A DNA stretch of 19,916 nt. Origin: Treponema sp. UBA1233. Its GTDB lineage: Bacteria; Spirochaetota; Spirochaetia; Treponematales; Treponemataceae. Where the stretch lies: contig DBWR01000072.1 in the NCBI GenBank assembly GCA_002309305.1, forward strand, positions 251 to 20,166. The letters are read 5' to 3'. The notes under the pieces were generated by a model. The model saw nothing but the letters and a program-made list of their open reading frames with translations. It ran no database searches and was not told the DNA's origin. The translations under genes were made by a program, and so were the position numbers. Within the stretch, counting starts at the first letter, position 1, and every line of letters starts with the position of its first letter. Below are positions 7,224 to 14,570 of the stretch, in pieces.

Positions 7224-8083
7224 CCGAAGTCGTAATACACACCGGGAAGAGCCATTCCGGCAAAACCTTCCTTTTCTGCGTCAAACGTGATGAAGTTGTC
7301 CGCATAGTGGCACAAGAGCATCTTCTTCTTTATTCCTTCGGGCAGGGTTTTAAGTTCTTCAATTCCGGTATGAACACCACCAGTATAGCTCTGGCAGTCG
7401 TGGAAAATGCATTCAGGCTTGAATTCCCTTTCCATCCATTCAAGAAGGTCCGGATCAAACCTCGTGTCGCCCGGGAACAAAATCCTGTTGTCGATTAACA
7501 GCCCCGAACTCCATGCGCTTTCCTTCCATGACGGAACTCCATCGGGCATGTGCATTGTGCGGAAGAATTTTATGTTTATGCTTCCGACATCCGCCTCCCA
7601 CATTGGACGGGGAAGTTCAGAAATCAGGTGCGGTACAATCTGTTCAAAGTAATCCTCAAACACAAGATAACGCTGGGGATTGTCCTTGTTGAACGGAGTT
7701 TCCCTCTGCTCTCCATAACTCAGTCCGCCTTTGAGGGATTCGTTCCACAAGAGAGCCTTGTATTCGTCGTTGATCAGGATTTTTACCCTGGATTGTTTTA
7801 CGTAGCGGTGCAGTAGGGCTAGTTCCTCCACCCCACCGATGTGATCCGAATGGCTGTGGGTCAAAAAGATGTTCTCGATGTTCAGCAGGGTGCTGTTGTA
7901 TTTATAGAATGCTATAGGACACTGGGTTCCACAGTCCACAAGAAGATGGTCATTTCCCTTTATGATCAGAAAATTATTCTGATGATTCTGCTTTACGAAT
8001 GCACTTCCCGTTCCAAGGAAAAACAACTCAAGCGAGCCTTCGTTAGTCAGTTTTATTGTATCTTTAAAAGCTTGTGTTTGCAT
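7220..8083 (-). CDS. Metallo-beta-lactamase-fold hydrolase
   Basis: A 287-residue cytoplasmic enzyme with the MBL fold of the RNase Z/phosphodiesterase type. Visible features are 'LELFFLGTGSAF' (about 19-29), 'LLVDCGTQCP', the metal motif HSHSDH (H76, H78, D80, H81), 'FPGDTRFD' (third metal aspartate, about 204) and 'MLLCHYAD' (final histidine, about 258). No exonuclease insertion typical of true RNase Z is evident, so the substrate (tRNA, cyclic nucleotide or other phosphodiester) is open. It is the third gene of a minus-strand operon. Its start (8083, with GAGGAG upstream) overlaps the 3' end of the pseudouridine synthase by 20 bases, indicating coupled translation and perhaps an RNA-related role. 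Confidence 0.87.
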   Translation of the reverse strand: MQTQAFKDTIKLTNEGSLELFFLGTGSAFVKQNHQNNFLIIKGNDHLLVDCGTQCPIAFYKYNSTLLNIENIFLTHSHSDHIGGVEELALLHRYVKQSRVKILINDEYKALLWNESLKGGLSYGEQRETPFNKDNPQRYLVFEDYFEQIVPHLISELPRPMWEADVGSINIKFFRTMHMPDGVPSWKESAWSSGLLIDNRILFPGDTRFDPDLLEWMEREFKPECIFHDCQSYTGGVHTGIEELKTLPEGIKKKMLLCHYADNFITFDAEKEGFAGMALPGVYYDFG

Positions 8084-8852
8084 AAATACTCCTCAACCCC
8101 TCCACTTCTTGTTCAGTCAAATCCCTGTATTGTCCCGGAAGAAGCTTTTCATCCAGCCTCAGGGAATTGAACGCAACGCGCTTTAGATAAACGACCTTGT
8201 TTCCCAATGCGGAAAACATCCTCTTTACTTCGTGGTACTTTCCTTCGTAAATCGTAAGGAGGCACTCACAGGCCGCATCAGTCTTTTTATCCGGCCATTC
8301 TATTTCGGCGCTCATACAGTCGCAGGCTTCGTCGTTTCCATCTGCCTCTATATGAATTCCCGCCCTTAACTTTTGTTCATATTCTTTTTTCTTTTCTTCA
8401 TCCACACCATCTTCCAGATGAACCTGATAGGTCTTTGGAATGTGGTTTTTCGGTGAAGTAAGGAAGTGGTTCAGCTTGCCGTCCGTCGTAAACAGAAGGA
8501 GTCCTTCCGTATCAAGGTCCAGCCTGCCAACAATAGCAAGATCACCACCCAAATATCCGTGCAAGTCTTCATCCGCCAGCAGGTCGAACACAGTCTCATG
8601 CTCGCCTTCCTTTGTGGAACAGACATAGCCCGCCGCTTTATTCATCATCAGGTGACGGTGGATCCTTATGTCCAAATCCCTTCCGTCAACTGTAATCCTG
8701 TCTTCCGCCAGATTCACGTGCAATGAAGGATTCCTTACGGTCTCTCCGTTTACTGTCACCAGGGAGCCGGCAATCATCCTTCCCGCATCTTTTCTGCTTC
8801 CGTATCCGTGTCGTGACAAAACCTTGTCAAGGCGCTCCATATCATTTGCCAT
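8064..8852 (-). CDS. RsuA/RluB/RluE-family pseudouridine synthase
   Basis: An rRNA pseudouridine synthase of about 262 residues. An N-terminal S4 RNA-binding domain ('MERLDKVLSRHGYGSRKDA', 'LVTVNGETV') is followed by the catalytic domain with 'GRLDLDTEGLLLFTTDG', containing the catalytic aspartate of the GRLD motif. 'PKTYQVHLE', 'YEGKYHEVKRMFSALGNKVVYLKR' and 'LRLDEKLLPGQYRDLTEQE' complete the RsuA-type signature. It isomerises uridine to pseudouridine in rRNA (16S or 23S; the exact target is not decidable here). Starts at 8858, 8852 and 8840 are all in frame; I prefer 8852 for spacing from the weak GCGGGA. It lies 18 bases after the ATC-hydrolase-like gene and overlaps the metallo-hydrolase gene. 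Confidence 0.9.
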   Translation of the reverse strand: MANDMERLDKVLSRHGYGSRKDAGRMIAGSLVTVNGETVRNPSLHVNLAEDRITVDGRDLDIRIHRHLMMNKAAGYVCSTKEGEHETVFDLLADEDLHGYLGGDLAIVGRLDLDTEGLLLFTTDGKLNHFLTSPKNHIPKTYQVHLEDGVDEEKKKEYEQKLRAGIHIEADGNDEACDCMSAEIEWPDKKTDAACECLLTIYEGKYHEVKRMFSALGNKVVYLKRVAFNSLRLDEKLLPGQYRDLTEQEVEGLRSIYANTSF

Positions 8853-8870
8853 GTGCATTTTCCCGCAGAA

Positions 8871-9494
8871 TCACACAGTCAGCACTTGTTCCCTTATGGA
8901 AAAACGATACTCACACAGCTCTTCTTCAGTTTCCAGAGTTCCGTTCCTCTTGAATGCAATTTTGGGAAGATTGGCATAATGGAATTTGTCGTTATCGCTG
9001 AAAATCTTTACCAGCTCAGGACAGCCATTCTCCGTGCAAATCGCAAGGTAAGGACATTTCTTTATCAAAAAGGCGCATTCTGTAGAAGGACAGTCCAGAA
9101 CCTCTGTCTCGAAACCGGCTTTTTCCGTAAAAAAAGTCTTTGGCAGCTTTCGGCAGTTTTTTATGAACAGTCCAGGAAAGCGGTTGGAATACCCCTCGTT
9201 GAATTTCCTCTTTTCTATCGCGTTCATCTTTGCCTGTTCCGCCACCAGCTCAAGGGCATCGTTACGGTCGTCCTCGTACAAAACCTTGTAGACGGCAATA
9301 TATGGAATCATGTACTTCAAGTGCTTTTTTAGGGCTTCGTTCACGCTGGAGTATTGTGCCCAGGTGTCATCGTAGCAGGCCGCTATCTTGTCCCATAAAT
9401 TCTGAACCGTAATGCTGTCGTATTTGACGGTCAGCTCGTTGTTCAGTGTCTTAAAGTCCTCGTTTTCCGTAAAAAAATCCGTCCCTTTTTTCAT
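8871..9494 (-). CDS. L-2-amino-thiazoline-4-carboxylate hydrolase-like protein
   Basis: A 207-residue protein resembling the ATC-hydrolase-like family (PF14196 type). The diagnostic part is the cysteine-rich C-terminal half: 'CPSTECAFLIKKCPYLAICTENGCPEL' (Cys 135, 140, 147, 153, 158), then 'HYANLPKIAFKRNGTLETEEELCEYRF'. Members in anaerobes are widespread and mostly untested; the named activity (opening a thiazoline ring on the way to cysteine) should be taken as a family label only. The cysteines may bind metal or act in catalysis. It is the first gene of a minus-strand operon with the pseudouridine synthase and metallo-hydrolase. The start at 9494 has a good AGAGGA ribosome site at 9507-9502, which can pair with sequence in its own upstream region. 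Confidence 0.8.
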   Translation of the reverse strand: MKKGTDFFTENEDFKTLNNELTVKYDSITVQNLWDKIAACYDDTWAQYSSVNEALKKHLKYMIPYIAVYKVLYEDDRNDALELVAEQAKMNAIEKRKFNEGYSNRFPGLFIKNCRKLPKTFFTEKAGFETEVLDCPSTECAFLIKKCPYLAICTENGCPELVKIFSDNDKFHYANLPKIAFKRNGTLETEEELCEYRFSIREQVLTV

Positions 9495-9502
9495 ATGCTA
9501 TT

Positions 9503-9555
9503 CCTCTGTTTGGTTTATCGGCAACATGGGCTTTAATCATTAAGAGAGGCCAAAC
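9503..9555 (-). promoter_or_regulatory. Possible 5'-UTR switch masking a ribosome binding site
   Basis: In minus-strand RNA order the upstream region reads GTTTGG-CCTCT (9555-9545), then 31 bases, then CCAAAC-AGAGG (9513-9503). AGAGG is the Shine-Dalgarno of the gene at 9494. CCTCT can pair with it, or GTTTGG can pair with CCAAAC. The zero-base joints make it unlikely that both form together, so these are alternative stems. Whether the region is transcribed depends on the unmapped start site. Confidence 0.3.
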
Positions 9556-9584
9556 CTGTATTAAAAAAGATACAGTGAACAAAT

Positions 9585-9598
9585 TTGTAACTTTACAA
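9585..9598. repeat. Small palindrome TTGTAA-CT-TTACAA
   Basis: A 6-bp inverted repeat with a 2-base centre in the divergent intergenic region. A second inverted repeat, CTGTAT-N8-ATACAG, lies at 9556-9575. Either could be an operator for the minus-strand operon; short AT-rich palindromes also arise by chance. Confidence 0.3.
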
Positions 9599-9704
9599 TG
9601 AAGATAAAAGTATACAAAAGTGCAAATATCCAGCCGGAAACATCCCTGACTGTTGCAGAAAAGTATATGAATCGTAAATTTTCCATTTTTTTTTTACACC
9701 AGCC

Positions 9705-9747
9705 ATATAGTGTTTTTTCACTTTATTTCAATTTTATAACACTATAT
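9705..9747. promoter_or_regulatory. Inverted repeat ATATAGTGTT-N23-AACACTATAT, likely activator site
   Basis: Perfect 10-bp arms at 9705-9714 and 9738-9747. Half-site centres are about 32 bp apart, close to three helical turns. The repeat lies about 75-120 bp before the predicted sigma-54 start at 9823, the usual place for an enhancer-binding-protein site. The core ATAGTGT recurs at 9819-9825 across the predicted start. A ten-T run (9686-9695) lies just upstream. Confidence 0.55.
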
Positions 9748-9795
9748 ATAGCGTTCACCCATATTTCATGAAAAATTTTTCCAATAATTCAAAAC

Positions 9796-9812
9796 TTGGC
9801 ACACAAATTGCT
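9796..9812 (+). promoter_or_regulatory. Sigma-54 (RpoN) promoter
   Basis: TTGGCACACAAATTGCT matches the sigma-54 consensus YTGGCAC-N5-TTGCW, with GG and GC ten bases apart (-24/-12). The predicted start is near 9823, giving a leader of about 44 bases with GGAGA at 9856-9860 before the sigma factor gene. No competing sigma-70 promoter of comparable quality is seen nearby. Confidence 0.85.
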
Positions 9813-9866
9813 ATAGTAATAGTGTAACAAAACTGGATTAATATTTGAATAAAATGGAGAAAGACT

Positions 9867-10688
9867 ATGGAACATGAGATTGCTTCAGAATACTTGGCAC
9901 AGCTAAAGCGCTACCCTCTTTTGAGCGCGGAAGAAGAGCGTGAGCTGTCCGACAGAATTCAAGAAGGCGACAAAGCGGCACTGGACAAGATGATTAAATG
10001 CAACCTCCGCCTTGTGGTAAGTCTTTCAAAAAACTTCCTTAATACTTGCGAGTCCGTAATGGACTTGATACAGGAAGGAAACATCGGCCTGATTACAGCC
10101 GCAAAAAAATTCAACGCATCGTACAAGACACGTTTTTCCACATACGCATATCCATGGATCATCCAGTACATGATCCGCTACCTTAATTCTCATTCGGCAA
10201 TGATTTCACTGCCAACCAGAAAAGACCAGATTCTGAGGAAAATTCAAAACGCACGTCAGGAACTCTTTTCCACCAACGGAAGGATGCCCACAGAACAGCA
10301 GATTGCCTCACATATCGGAATTTCCATGGCACTCCTGCGCAACTGCCTCAAGTACGAATTCACCATCGCATCTCTGGACACCTTGGTTTCTGAAGGCGAA
10401 AACAGCGTTTCCCTTGGCGACTTGATTTCCGACACGACATACTCACCGGAAAACCAGTATCTGAACAAGGAACAGAAAAACCACATCCGCTCGCTCATGA
10501 ACAAGCTTCCTCTCAACGAACGCAAGGTAATCTGGTACCGCTACAATTTTGAATGCGAACAGAAGACAAAAACCCTAAGGGAAGTTTCAAGCCTGCTGGG
10601 TGTAAGTCCCGAGGCAATCAGGCAGACCGAAATGCGCGCCATACGCCACATGAAGAATGAGACCGCAAATGCAAATGTAACTGCATGA
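9867..10688 (+). CDS. Alternative (group 2-like) sigma-70-family RNA polymerase sigma factor
   Basis: A 273-residue sigma factor lacking region 1.1, so not the housekeeping RpoD. Region 1.2 is 'EYLAQLKRYPLLSAEEERELSDRI'. Region 2 is 'KCNLRLVVSLSKNF' to 'SVMDLIQEGNIGLITAAKKF', with promoter-melting and -10 recognition in 'KTRFSTYAYPWIIQYMIRYLNSHSAMISLP'. Region 3 is 'GRMPTEQQIASHIGIS'. Region 4 is 'LPLNERKVIWYRYNF', with the helix-turn-helix 'TLREVSSLLGVSPEAIRQTEMRAIRHMK'. Replacement of the usual 'WWIRQAI' by 'PWIIQYM' suggests shifted -10 specificity. A sigma-54 promoter and an upstream inverted repeat control it, so it should appear only when an RpoN activator fires, as with rpoS in Borrelia. 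It is convergent with the deacetylase gene, seven bases away. RpoS- or RpoH-like roles are both possible. Confidence 0.9.
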   Translation: MEHEIASEYLAQLKRYPLLSAEEERELSDRIQEGDKAALDKMIKCNLRLVVSLSKNFLNTCESVMDLIQEGNIGLITAAKKFNASYKTRFSTYAYPWIIQYMIRYLNSHSAMISLPTRKDQILRKIQNARQELFSTNGRMPTEQQIASHIGISMALLRNCLKYEFTIASLDTLVSEGENSVSLGDLISDTTYSPENQYLNKEQKNHIRSLMNKLPLNERKVIWYRYNFECEQKTKTLREVSSLLGVSPEAIRQTEMRAIRHMKNETANANVTA

Positions 10689-10695
10689 TGACTTT

Positions 10696-12027
10696 CTAAA
10701 GTCTAGACGGAACGGTTACCGTATACCCCGCCTGAACCAGATACGGATAGATGTCGTTCAGGAGCTGGGGAAGTATGTCCACGGATTTGTCCACATGTCC
10801 GATCATCACCGCATAGCCGTTTTTGTTGGCAAGCTCAAGCCCCTTGTAAATCATCTGAAGCATTGACGAACGGCTTATCTCGTTGTCCAGGAATGGAGCA
10901 TAACGGGCAAGATATTCCACATTAAGAGAAGAAGCCACGTCAGGAACGGAGCTTTGTGAAGTTGTGCGGGAATCAAGGAAATATATCCCCCTCTCTTTGG
11001 TTACAGTAAGGACAGCCCCCATTTGAATGTAGTTTTCCGTAACAAGGGAACCCTCGTGGTTGTTGACGCCCTTTACGCCACCGCCAAGAGAATCAAGATT
11101 TGCCTTTACAGTTTGCGCAATCTCATAGGGATCCATGTCGGGAAGAATCGCCCCCGGTCCGGGATTAGGTGTCGTGCCGCTGGAATAGTTGTGAGCCTGC
11201 ATCGGCTGGTGCAAAATGAGTTCCTTGCCAGCTGACCTTACAACCTGTGCACATTCGGATGACTGGGCCAGTTTTGGGAGGACTGCTATTGTTATTGGAA
11301 AAGGAAGTGAAGTATAGCGCTTTACGTTTGAGACATGTAGTCCCGCATCGTCGATTACAAAGCAAATCTTTGTGCCCGGTTTTGCCTGAGGAACGTCAAA
11401 GAGTTTTTTCGGCAGTTCCTGAATCTGTGGTGTCGGATCAACCTTTACGGACGCAATCTTGTCCTGCTGTTGAATTACAGTTTTCTGTGAGGCCTGAGTC
11501 TGCTGTTGCTGGATTTGAGTTTGTGTTTTATTTTGGGTTTCCTTTTGAGCGCTTTGTGCCTGCTGTTGAGTCTGAGCTTTTTCCTGGGTCTTTTCCGTTT
11601 TAGTCGGCTGCGGTGGTGTTTCAACCTTGGATTCCACCTGTTCCTTGGTTGCGGGCTTTTTGACTTCCTTTGCCACATCCGGTTCGATTACGGTTATTTC
11701 CTTTGGCTTGGATTCCTTCTTTTTGGTTGTCTCAGCTTTTTTTTCTTCTTTATAGACAGGCTCCCCTATTTCCTGAATTTCTTCAGCTTGAGTAATGGGC
11801 TGACCCGCAGGAGCCTTTTTCCATGCAGTCTCTGACATCTGTGAAGAAGAAGATGCCCGTGACAAAAGATAAGTCGCCGTAAGAATGAGCGCACACATGC
11901 CAACAATCGAACATGCCATTATGACGACAGATTTAGTCTTGAGAATAACCTTTGGCTTTTTTTTACGGACAGTACGTTTTGCAGGAGTCCTTGTAGTTTT
12001 CCCAGTCCGTTTTCTAGTAGTACCCAT
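10696..12027 (-). CDS. Divergent polysaccharide deacetylase (YibQ/DUF610-like), membrane-anchored
   Basis: A 443-residue protein. Residues 1-32 are strongly basic and cytoplasmic, 33-56 form one transmembrane helix, and about 57-218 is a low-complexity linker rich in Lys, Thr, Gln and Glu that would span the periplasm. The divergent polysaccharide deacetylase domain runs from about 219 to the end: 'CFVIDDAG' (D226, D227), 'ELILHQPMQ' (H273), 'GVNNHEGS' (H324), 'YFLDSRTT' and 'VMIGHVD' (H411). The metal and catalytic positions of the family appear kept. It probably acts on cell-envelope glycan or a periplasmic polymer; no substrate is proven for close relatives. A near-consensus promoter ends almost at the start codon and no ribosome site is seen. 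It lies convergent to the sigma factor gene. Confidence 0.87.
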   Translation of the reverse strand: MGTTRKRTGKTTRTPAKRTVRKKKPKVILKTKSVVIMACSIVGMCALILTATYLLSRASSSSQMSETAWKKAPAGQPITQAEEIQEIGEPVYKEEKKAETTKKKESKPKEITVIEPDVAKEVKKPATKEQVESKVETPPQPTKTEKTQEKAQTQQQAQSAQKETQNKTQTQIQQQQTQASQKTVIQQQDKIASVKVDPTPQIQELPKKLFDVPQAKPGTKICFVIDDAGLHVSNVKRYTSLPFPITIAVLPKLAQSSECAQVVRSAGKELILHQPMQAHNYSSGTTPNPGPGAILPDMDPYEIAQTVKANLDSLGGGVKGVNNHEGSLVTENYIQMGAVLTVTKERGIYFLDSRTTSQSSVPDVASSLNVEYLARYAPFLDNEISRSSMLQMIYKGLELANKNGYAVMIGHVDKSVDILPQLLNDIYPYLVQAGYTVTVPSRL

Positions 12028-12034
12028 CAGGAAT

Positions 12035-12063
12035 ATTATAATTCAAAACGGAATTGGTTTCAA
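12035..12063 (-). promoter_or_regulatory. Near-consensus promoter of the deacetylase gene
   Basis: On the minus strand: TTGAAA (12063-12058), a 17-base spacer, then perfect TATAAT (12040-12035). Transcription should begin about 12028, one base before the ATG at 12027, so the mRNA is predicted leaderless. Confidence 0.65.
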
Positions 12064-12068
12064 GCAAG

Positions 12069-12089
12069 ATGAGAGTTGAAAGTGGAACA
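12069..12089 (+). repeat. Degenerate heptad repeat (about 3 units)
   Basis: GATGAGA-GTTGAAA-GTGGAAC, a short, imperfect version of the seven-base repeat seen at 14571-14612. Both lie between genes. Confidence 0.4.
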
Positions 12090-12151
12090 TCACACGACGC
12101 TTGCAAATTAACAAATTTACTGCCGCGTGACATTCACTTATAAAAACACCA

Positions 12152-12730
12152 CTACTTCAGCAGGTTCATTACGCCGTTAAGGAGGCTGCTGCCTGTGGAG
12201 CTGCTTTCTGTTTTCTTCTTCTTTTTGCCGGTGGAAGTTGTCGTGCTGGCAGTGCTTGTTCCACCCAGAAGGTTACCGAGAAGGCTTCCCACGTCGATGT
12301 TGGAGACAAGTCCAGACAAGAGGCCTGTAAGTGCGCTTCCTGATGCACCGTCAGTCTGTTTTCCCAAGAGGTTCATGAAGAGGGGTGCGGCGGCGGACAG
12401 GATTGAAGTTGCTGATGCTTTTGTTACTCCTGCAGCCTTTGCAATCTGTGTGGTGGTTGAACTTTGACTTTTGCCCAAAAGGTGGGAAATGATTTTTGCT
12501 CCATCCGCCATATCAATTGATGAAGTCTTTGCGCTTGCATGATCGGCCAGAGCCTGTGTAAATCCTGCGGCAGTTGCTCCCTTGGCCTGACCCGATGCAC
12601 TCTGAAGCAAAACTGGAAGTGCCTGACCAAGTACATTCTTTACATCGGCAGAACTTGCACCAGAAGCGGTACCGATTTTCTTGACGTTTGATGCGCTGAC
12701 CAAACCCGACAAAAGTGTTGATGCGTCCAT
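12152..12730 (-). CDS. DUF937 domain protein
   Basis: A 192-residue protein of the DUF937 (YidB-like) kind: Ala-, Ser- and Gly-rich helical repeats such as 'VKNVLGQALPVLLQSAS' and 'ATSILSAAAPLFMNLLGKQ'. It ends in a Gly/Ser/Thr stretch, a 'GKKKKKTE' cluster and a short amphipathic tail 'SLLNGVMNLLK'. There is no signal peptide. The function of the family is unknown; some relatives are proposed to self-assemble. The start at 12730 is supported by AGGGGGA a few bases upstream. It lies in a run of minus-strand genes but has sizeable gaps on both sides and no clear promoter, so operon membership is unclear. Confidence 0.85.
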   Translation of the reverse strand: MDASTLLSGLVSASNVKKIGTASGASSADVKNVLGQALPVLLQSASGQAKGATAAGFTQALADHASAKTSSIDMADGAKIISHLLGKSQSSTTTQIAKAAGVTKASATSILSAAAPLFMNLLGKQTDGASGSALTGLLSGLVSNIDVGSLLGNLLGGTSTASTTTSTGKKKKKTESSSTGSSLLNGVMNLLK

Positions 12731-12821
12731 AAAAAAATCCCCCTTTATGGAAAAAAAACTTTATGCGATGAACATGATTCAGGATTCTCCCGTCCGAACC
12801 GTGTTCCCGTCATTATTACCA

Positions 12822-14498
12822 TTACAAGCCCTTGAACGGGTTTTTAATCTTCATCTCCCTCTTCATGCGGTACATGAGTGAATCAGCCTTGTTCTGCGCC
12901 TCGTAAAAGTCGTTCTTGCCGTGCGGAACAAAAAACGCATATCCGTATGCCGCCGAAAATGCAATTTGCGTTTCCTTTTGATTTTTAATCAGTTCCTCAA
13001 AATCAGCAAGCATTCCCTTTATCCATTCTTCACTTTCATTCTTGCACAGAAAAATGAATTCGTCACCACCAATCCTATAAATCGATCCCTTTTGCTTGGA
13101 AGCCTTCTGAAGACACTCGCAGAAACTCTTTATCACAGCATCTCCCTGCAGATGTCCGAAAGTGTCGTTCATGTACTTGAGGTTGTTCATGTCAAAAAGA
13201 ACCAGGCAGTAACGCTCCTCCAGCCCCTCGTCCTTGAATTCCTCCGTAAACGAATACCATGCAGAATGACTTCCCACTCCCGTACTCAAATCCATGAAAG
13301 CAAGCTTCTGGTAAAGGTCAGTCTTTTTAATCGATGCGTTGCGTTCAACAGTCCTCTGGAAAACCAGCCACATCAGCGAAATGAACATGAACACAAGACC
13401 AAGGTTCAAGATGGAATCCGCATATTCGGTGGAACTGGATGCAAGAAGGACGATGAAGAAAAACAGCAGTGAAAAGCCTACCGAACAGTTGAATATGAGC
13501 TTCATCTTTCGGGAAGAAAAATGCAGCCTGTGGTTTACAAGTATTGCCCCGTAAATGATGCACACAAAGAACAGGATGTGGGTCGCCACTATGGATGTAG
13601 AAAGCTGAACGATTCCAAGCACCTGCAGCACAAGCTGGATTACAATCGAACCCATGACAAAGAAAAACAGGACGTTGGTATAAAGCCTGTACTGTTCTGT
13701 GGTAATGCTCCTGATGAAATTGTATATCGCAATCAAAACCACAAGCTGAACCAGATATTCAAAAATCCAGTGGACTGCTACGTTTCCAATCAGCAGCTGT
13801 GTTATTCGCGATTCTTCAACCTGCCAGAATCCCATTGCAATGACCATGACGGCAAGGCACAGAAGGGATTTGTCGGAGCTTTCTCGGCTGGAAAAAGTAA
13901 AGATCATGCACAAAAGCAAAATGCCCATGATGACCAGGACTATGCCAAGACAAAGCTTGTCTCCCCTCTCGTTGATTATCTCCCAGGAAAGCGAAAGCCT
14001 GTCACCCGAAACGACCCTTTGGAAAGAACCGTTGTAATTGCTGATGTTTGCATTTATCTTATACTCAAGAGTTCCGACGGTACCCTTTGGCAGCCTCACA
14101 AAATGATGAATCGAACGGTAAGATGCAAGCCATGATGGCCTTGGGTCGGAATTGTATGAATAAAGCTCCTTTCCGTCAACCGAAATCACAATGTCCTGGT
14201 GGTGGGAATAAAAATCAAGATAGAGGTCCTGTTCAAGTGGAACCGTAATATCGTGGAAAATCACATGTTCCTTTGGGGAATCCGGAATTTTTGCGGGAAG
14301 GGATTCAATTTCTGTTTTGACACCGGATGAGTCGAGGTAATACCAGCCGTAATTGTATTCGGAAGAATAATCGTAGGCAAGACGGACATTCTTGGTGTCT
14401 CTGGCAATCCAAACCACATACAACGCCAATCCTACAAGCAAAGCCACGATGACTAGAGAAATTATGTTTTGTATATGCTGGAAGCCCTTCTTTTCCAT
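12822..14498 (-). CDS. Membrane diguanylate cyclase (7TM-DISM-like sensor with GGDEF)
   Basis: A 558-residue inner-membrane signalling protein that should make cyclic di-GMP. It has an N-terminal transmembrane helix (about 13-32) and a periplasmic beta-rich domain (about 35-175; 'YNYGWYYLDSSG', 'LYLDFYSHHQDIVISVDGKELYSYN') that may sense a ligand. About seven hydrophobic helices follow (about 180-385), the 7TMR-DISM plan. The cytoplasmic GGDEF domain contains 'LAFMDLSTGVGSHSAWY', 'FDMNNLKYMNDTFGHLQGD' and an intact 'RIGGDEF' (about 475-481), so catalysis is likely. The inhibitory RxxD site, expected five residues before GGDEF, reads KQKG here, so feedback by c-di-GMP is probably lost. No EAL or HD-GYP domain is present. 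The promoter is at 14509-14537, with almost no leader. Confidence 0.88.
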   Translation of the reverse strand: MEKKGFQHIQNIISLVIVALLVGLALYVVWIARDTKNVRLAYDYSSEYNYGWYYLDSSGVKTEIESLPAKIPDSPKEHVIFHDITVPLEQDLYLDFYSHHQDIVISVDGKELYSYNSDPRPSWLASYRSIHHFVRLPKGTVGTLEYKINANISNYNGSFQRVVSGDRLSLSWEIINERGDKLCLGIVLVIMGILLLCMIFTFSSRESSDKSLLCLAVMVIAMGFWQVEESRITQLLIGNVAVHWIFEYLVQLVVLIAIYNFIRSITTEQYRLYTNVLFFFVMGSIVIQLVLQVLGIVQLSTSIVATHILFFVCIIYGAILVNHRLHFSSRKMKLIFNCSVGFSLLFFFIVLLASSSTEYADSILNLGLVFMFISLMWLVFQRTVERNASIKKTDLYQKLAFMDLSTGVGSHSAWYSFTEEFKDEGLEERYCLVLFDMNNLKYMNDTFGHLQGDAVIKSFCECLQKASKQKGSIYRIGGDEFIFLCKNESEEWIKGMLADFEELIKNQKETQIAFSAAYGYAFFVPHGKNDFYEAQNKADSLMYRMKREMKIKNPFKGL

Positions 14499-14508
14499 AC
14501 TCTAATAC

Positions 14509-14537
14509 ATTCTAGCACTCTTTTTTTGTTTCCACAA
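14509..14537 (-). promoter_or_regulatory. Promoter of the diguanylate cyclase gene
   Basis: On the minus strand: TTGTGG (14537-14532), a 17-base spacer, then TAGAAT (14514-14509). The expected start is near 14502, four bases before the ATG, with no Shine-Dalgarno, again close to leaderless. Confidence 0.55.
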
Positions 14538-14570
14538 GAATTTTTTTAAGATTTTGGAGATTTTTTTTAA

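Noticed and set aside
9598..9771. A 57-codon open frame (MKIKVYKSANIQPETSLTV...) upstream of the sigma factor
   Set aside because: The first 26 codons look protein-like, but there is no ribosome site, and the rest is low-complexity AT-rich sequence running through the inverted repeat. Possibly a gene remnant; not supported as a gene.
10690..10703. Palindrome GACTTT-CT-AAAGTC between sigma factor and deacetylase genes
   Set aside because: The two-base centre cannot form an RNA hairpin loop, and it overlaps a stop codon; probably incidental.
11480..11660. Repeated CTG/TTG-rich tract resembling a tandem repeat
   Set aside because: It is the coding sequence of the Gln/Thr/Lys-rich linker of the deacetylase, explained by low-complexity protein.
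12096..12137. Imperfect hairpin CACG...CGTG downstream of the DUF937 gene
   Set aside because: Stem is broken by several mismatches and lacks a T-run in either direction, so I do not call it a terminator.
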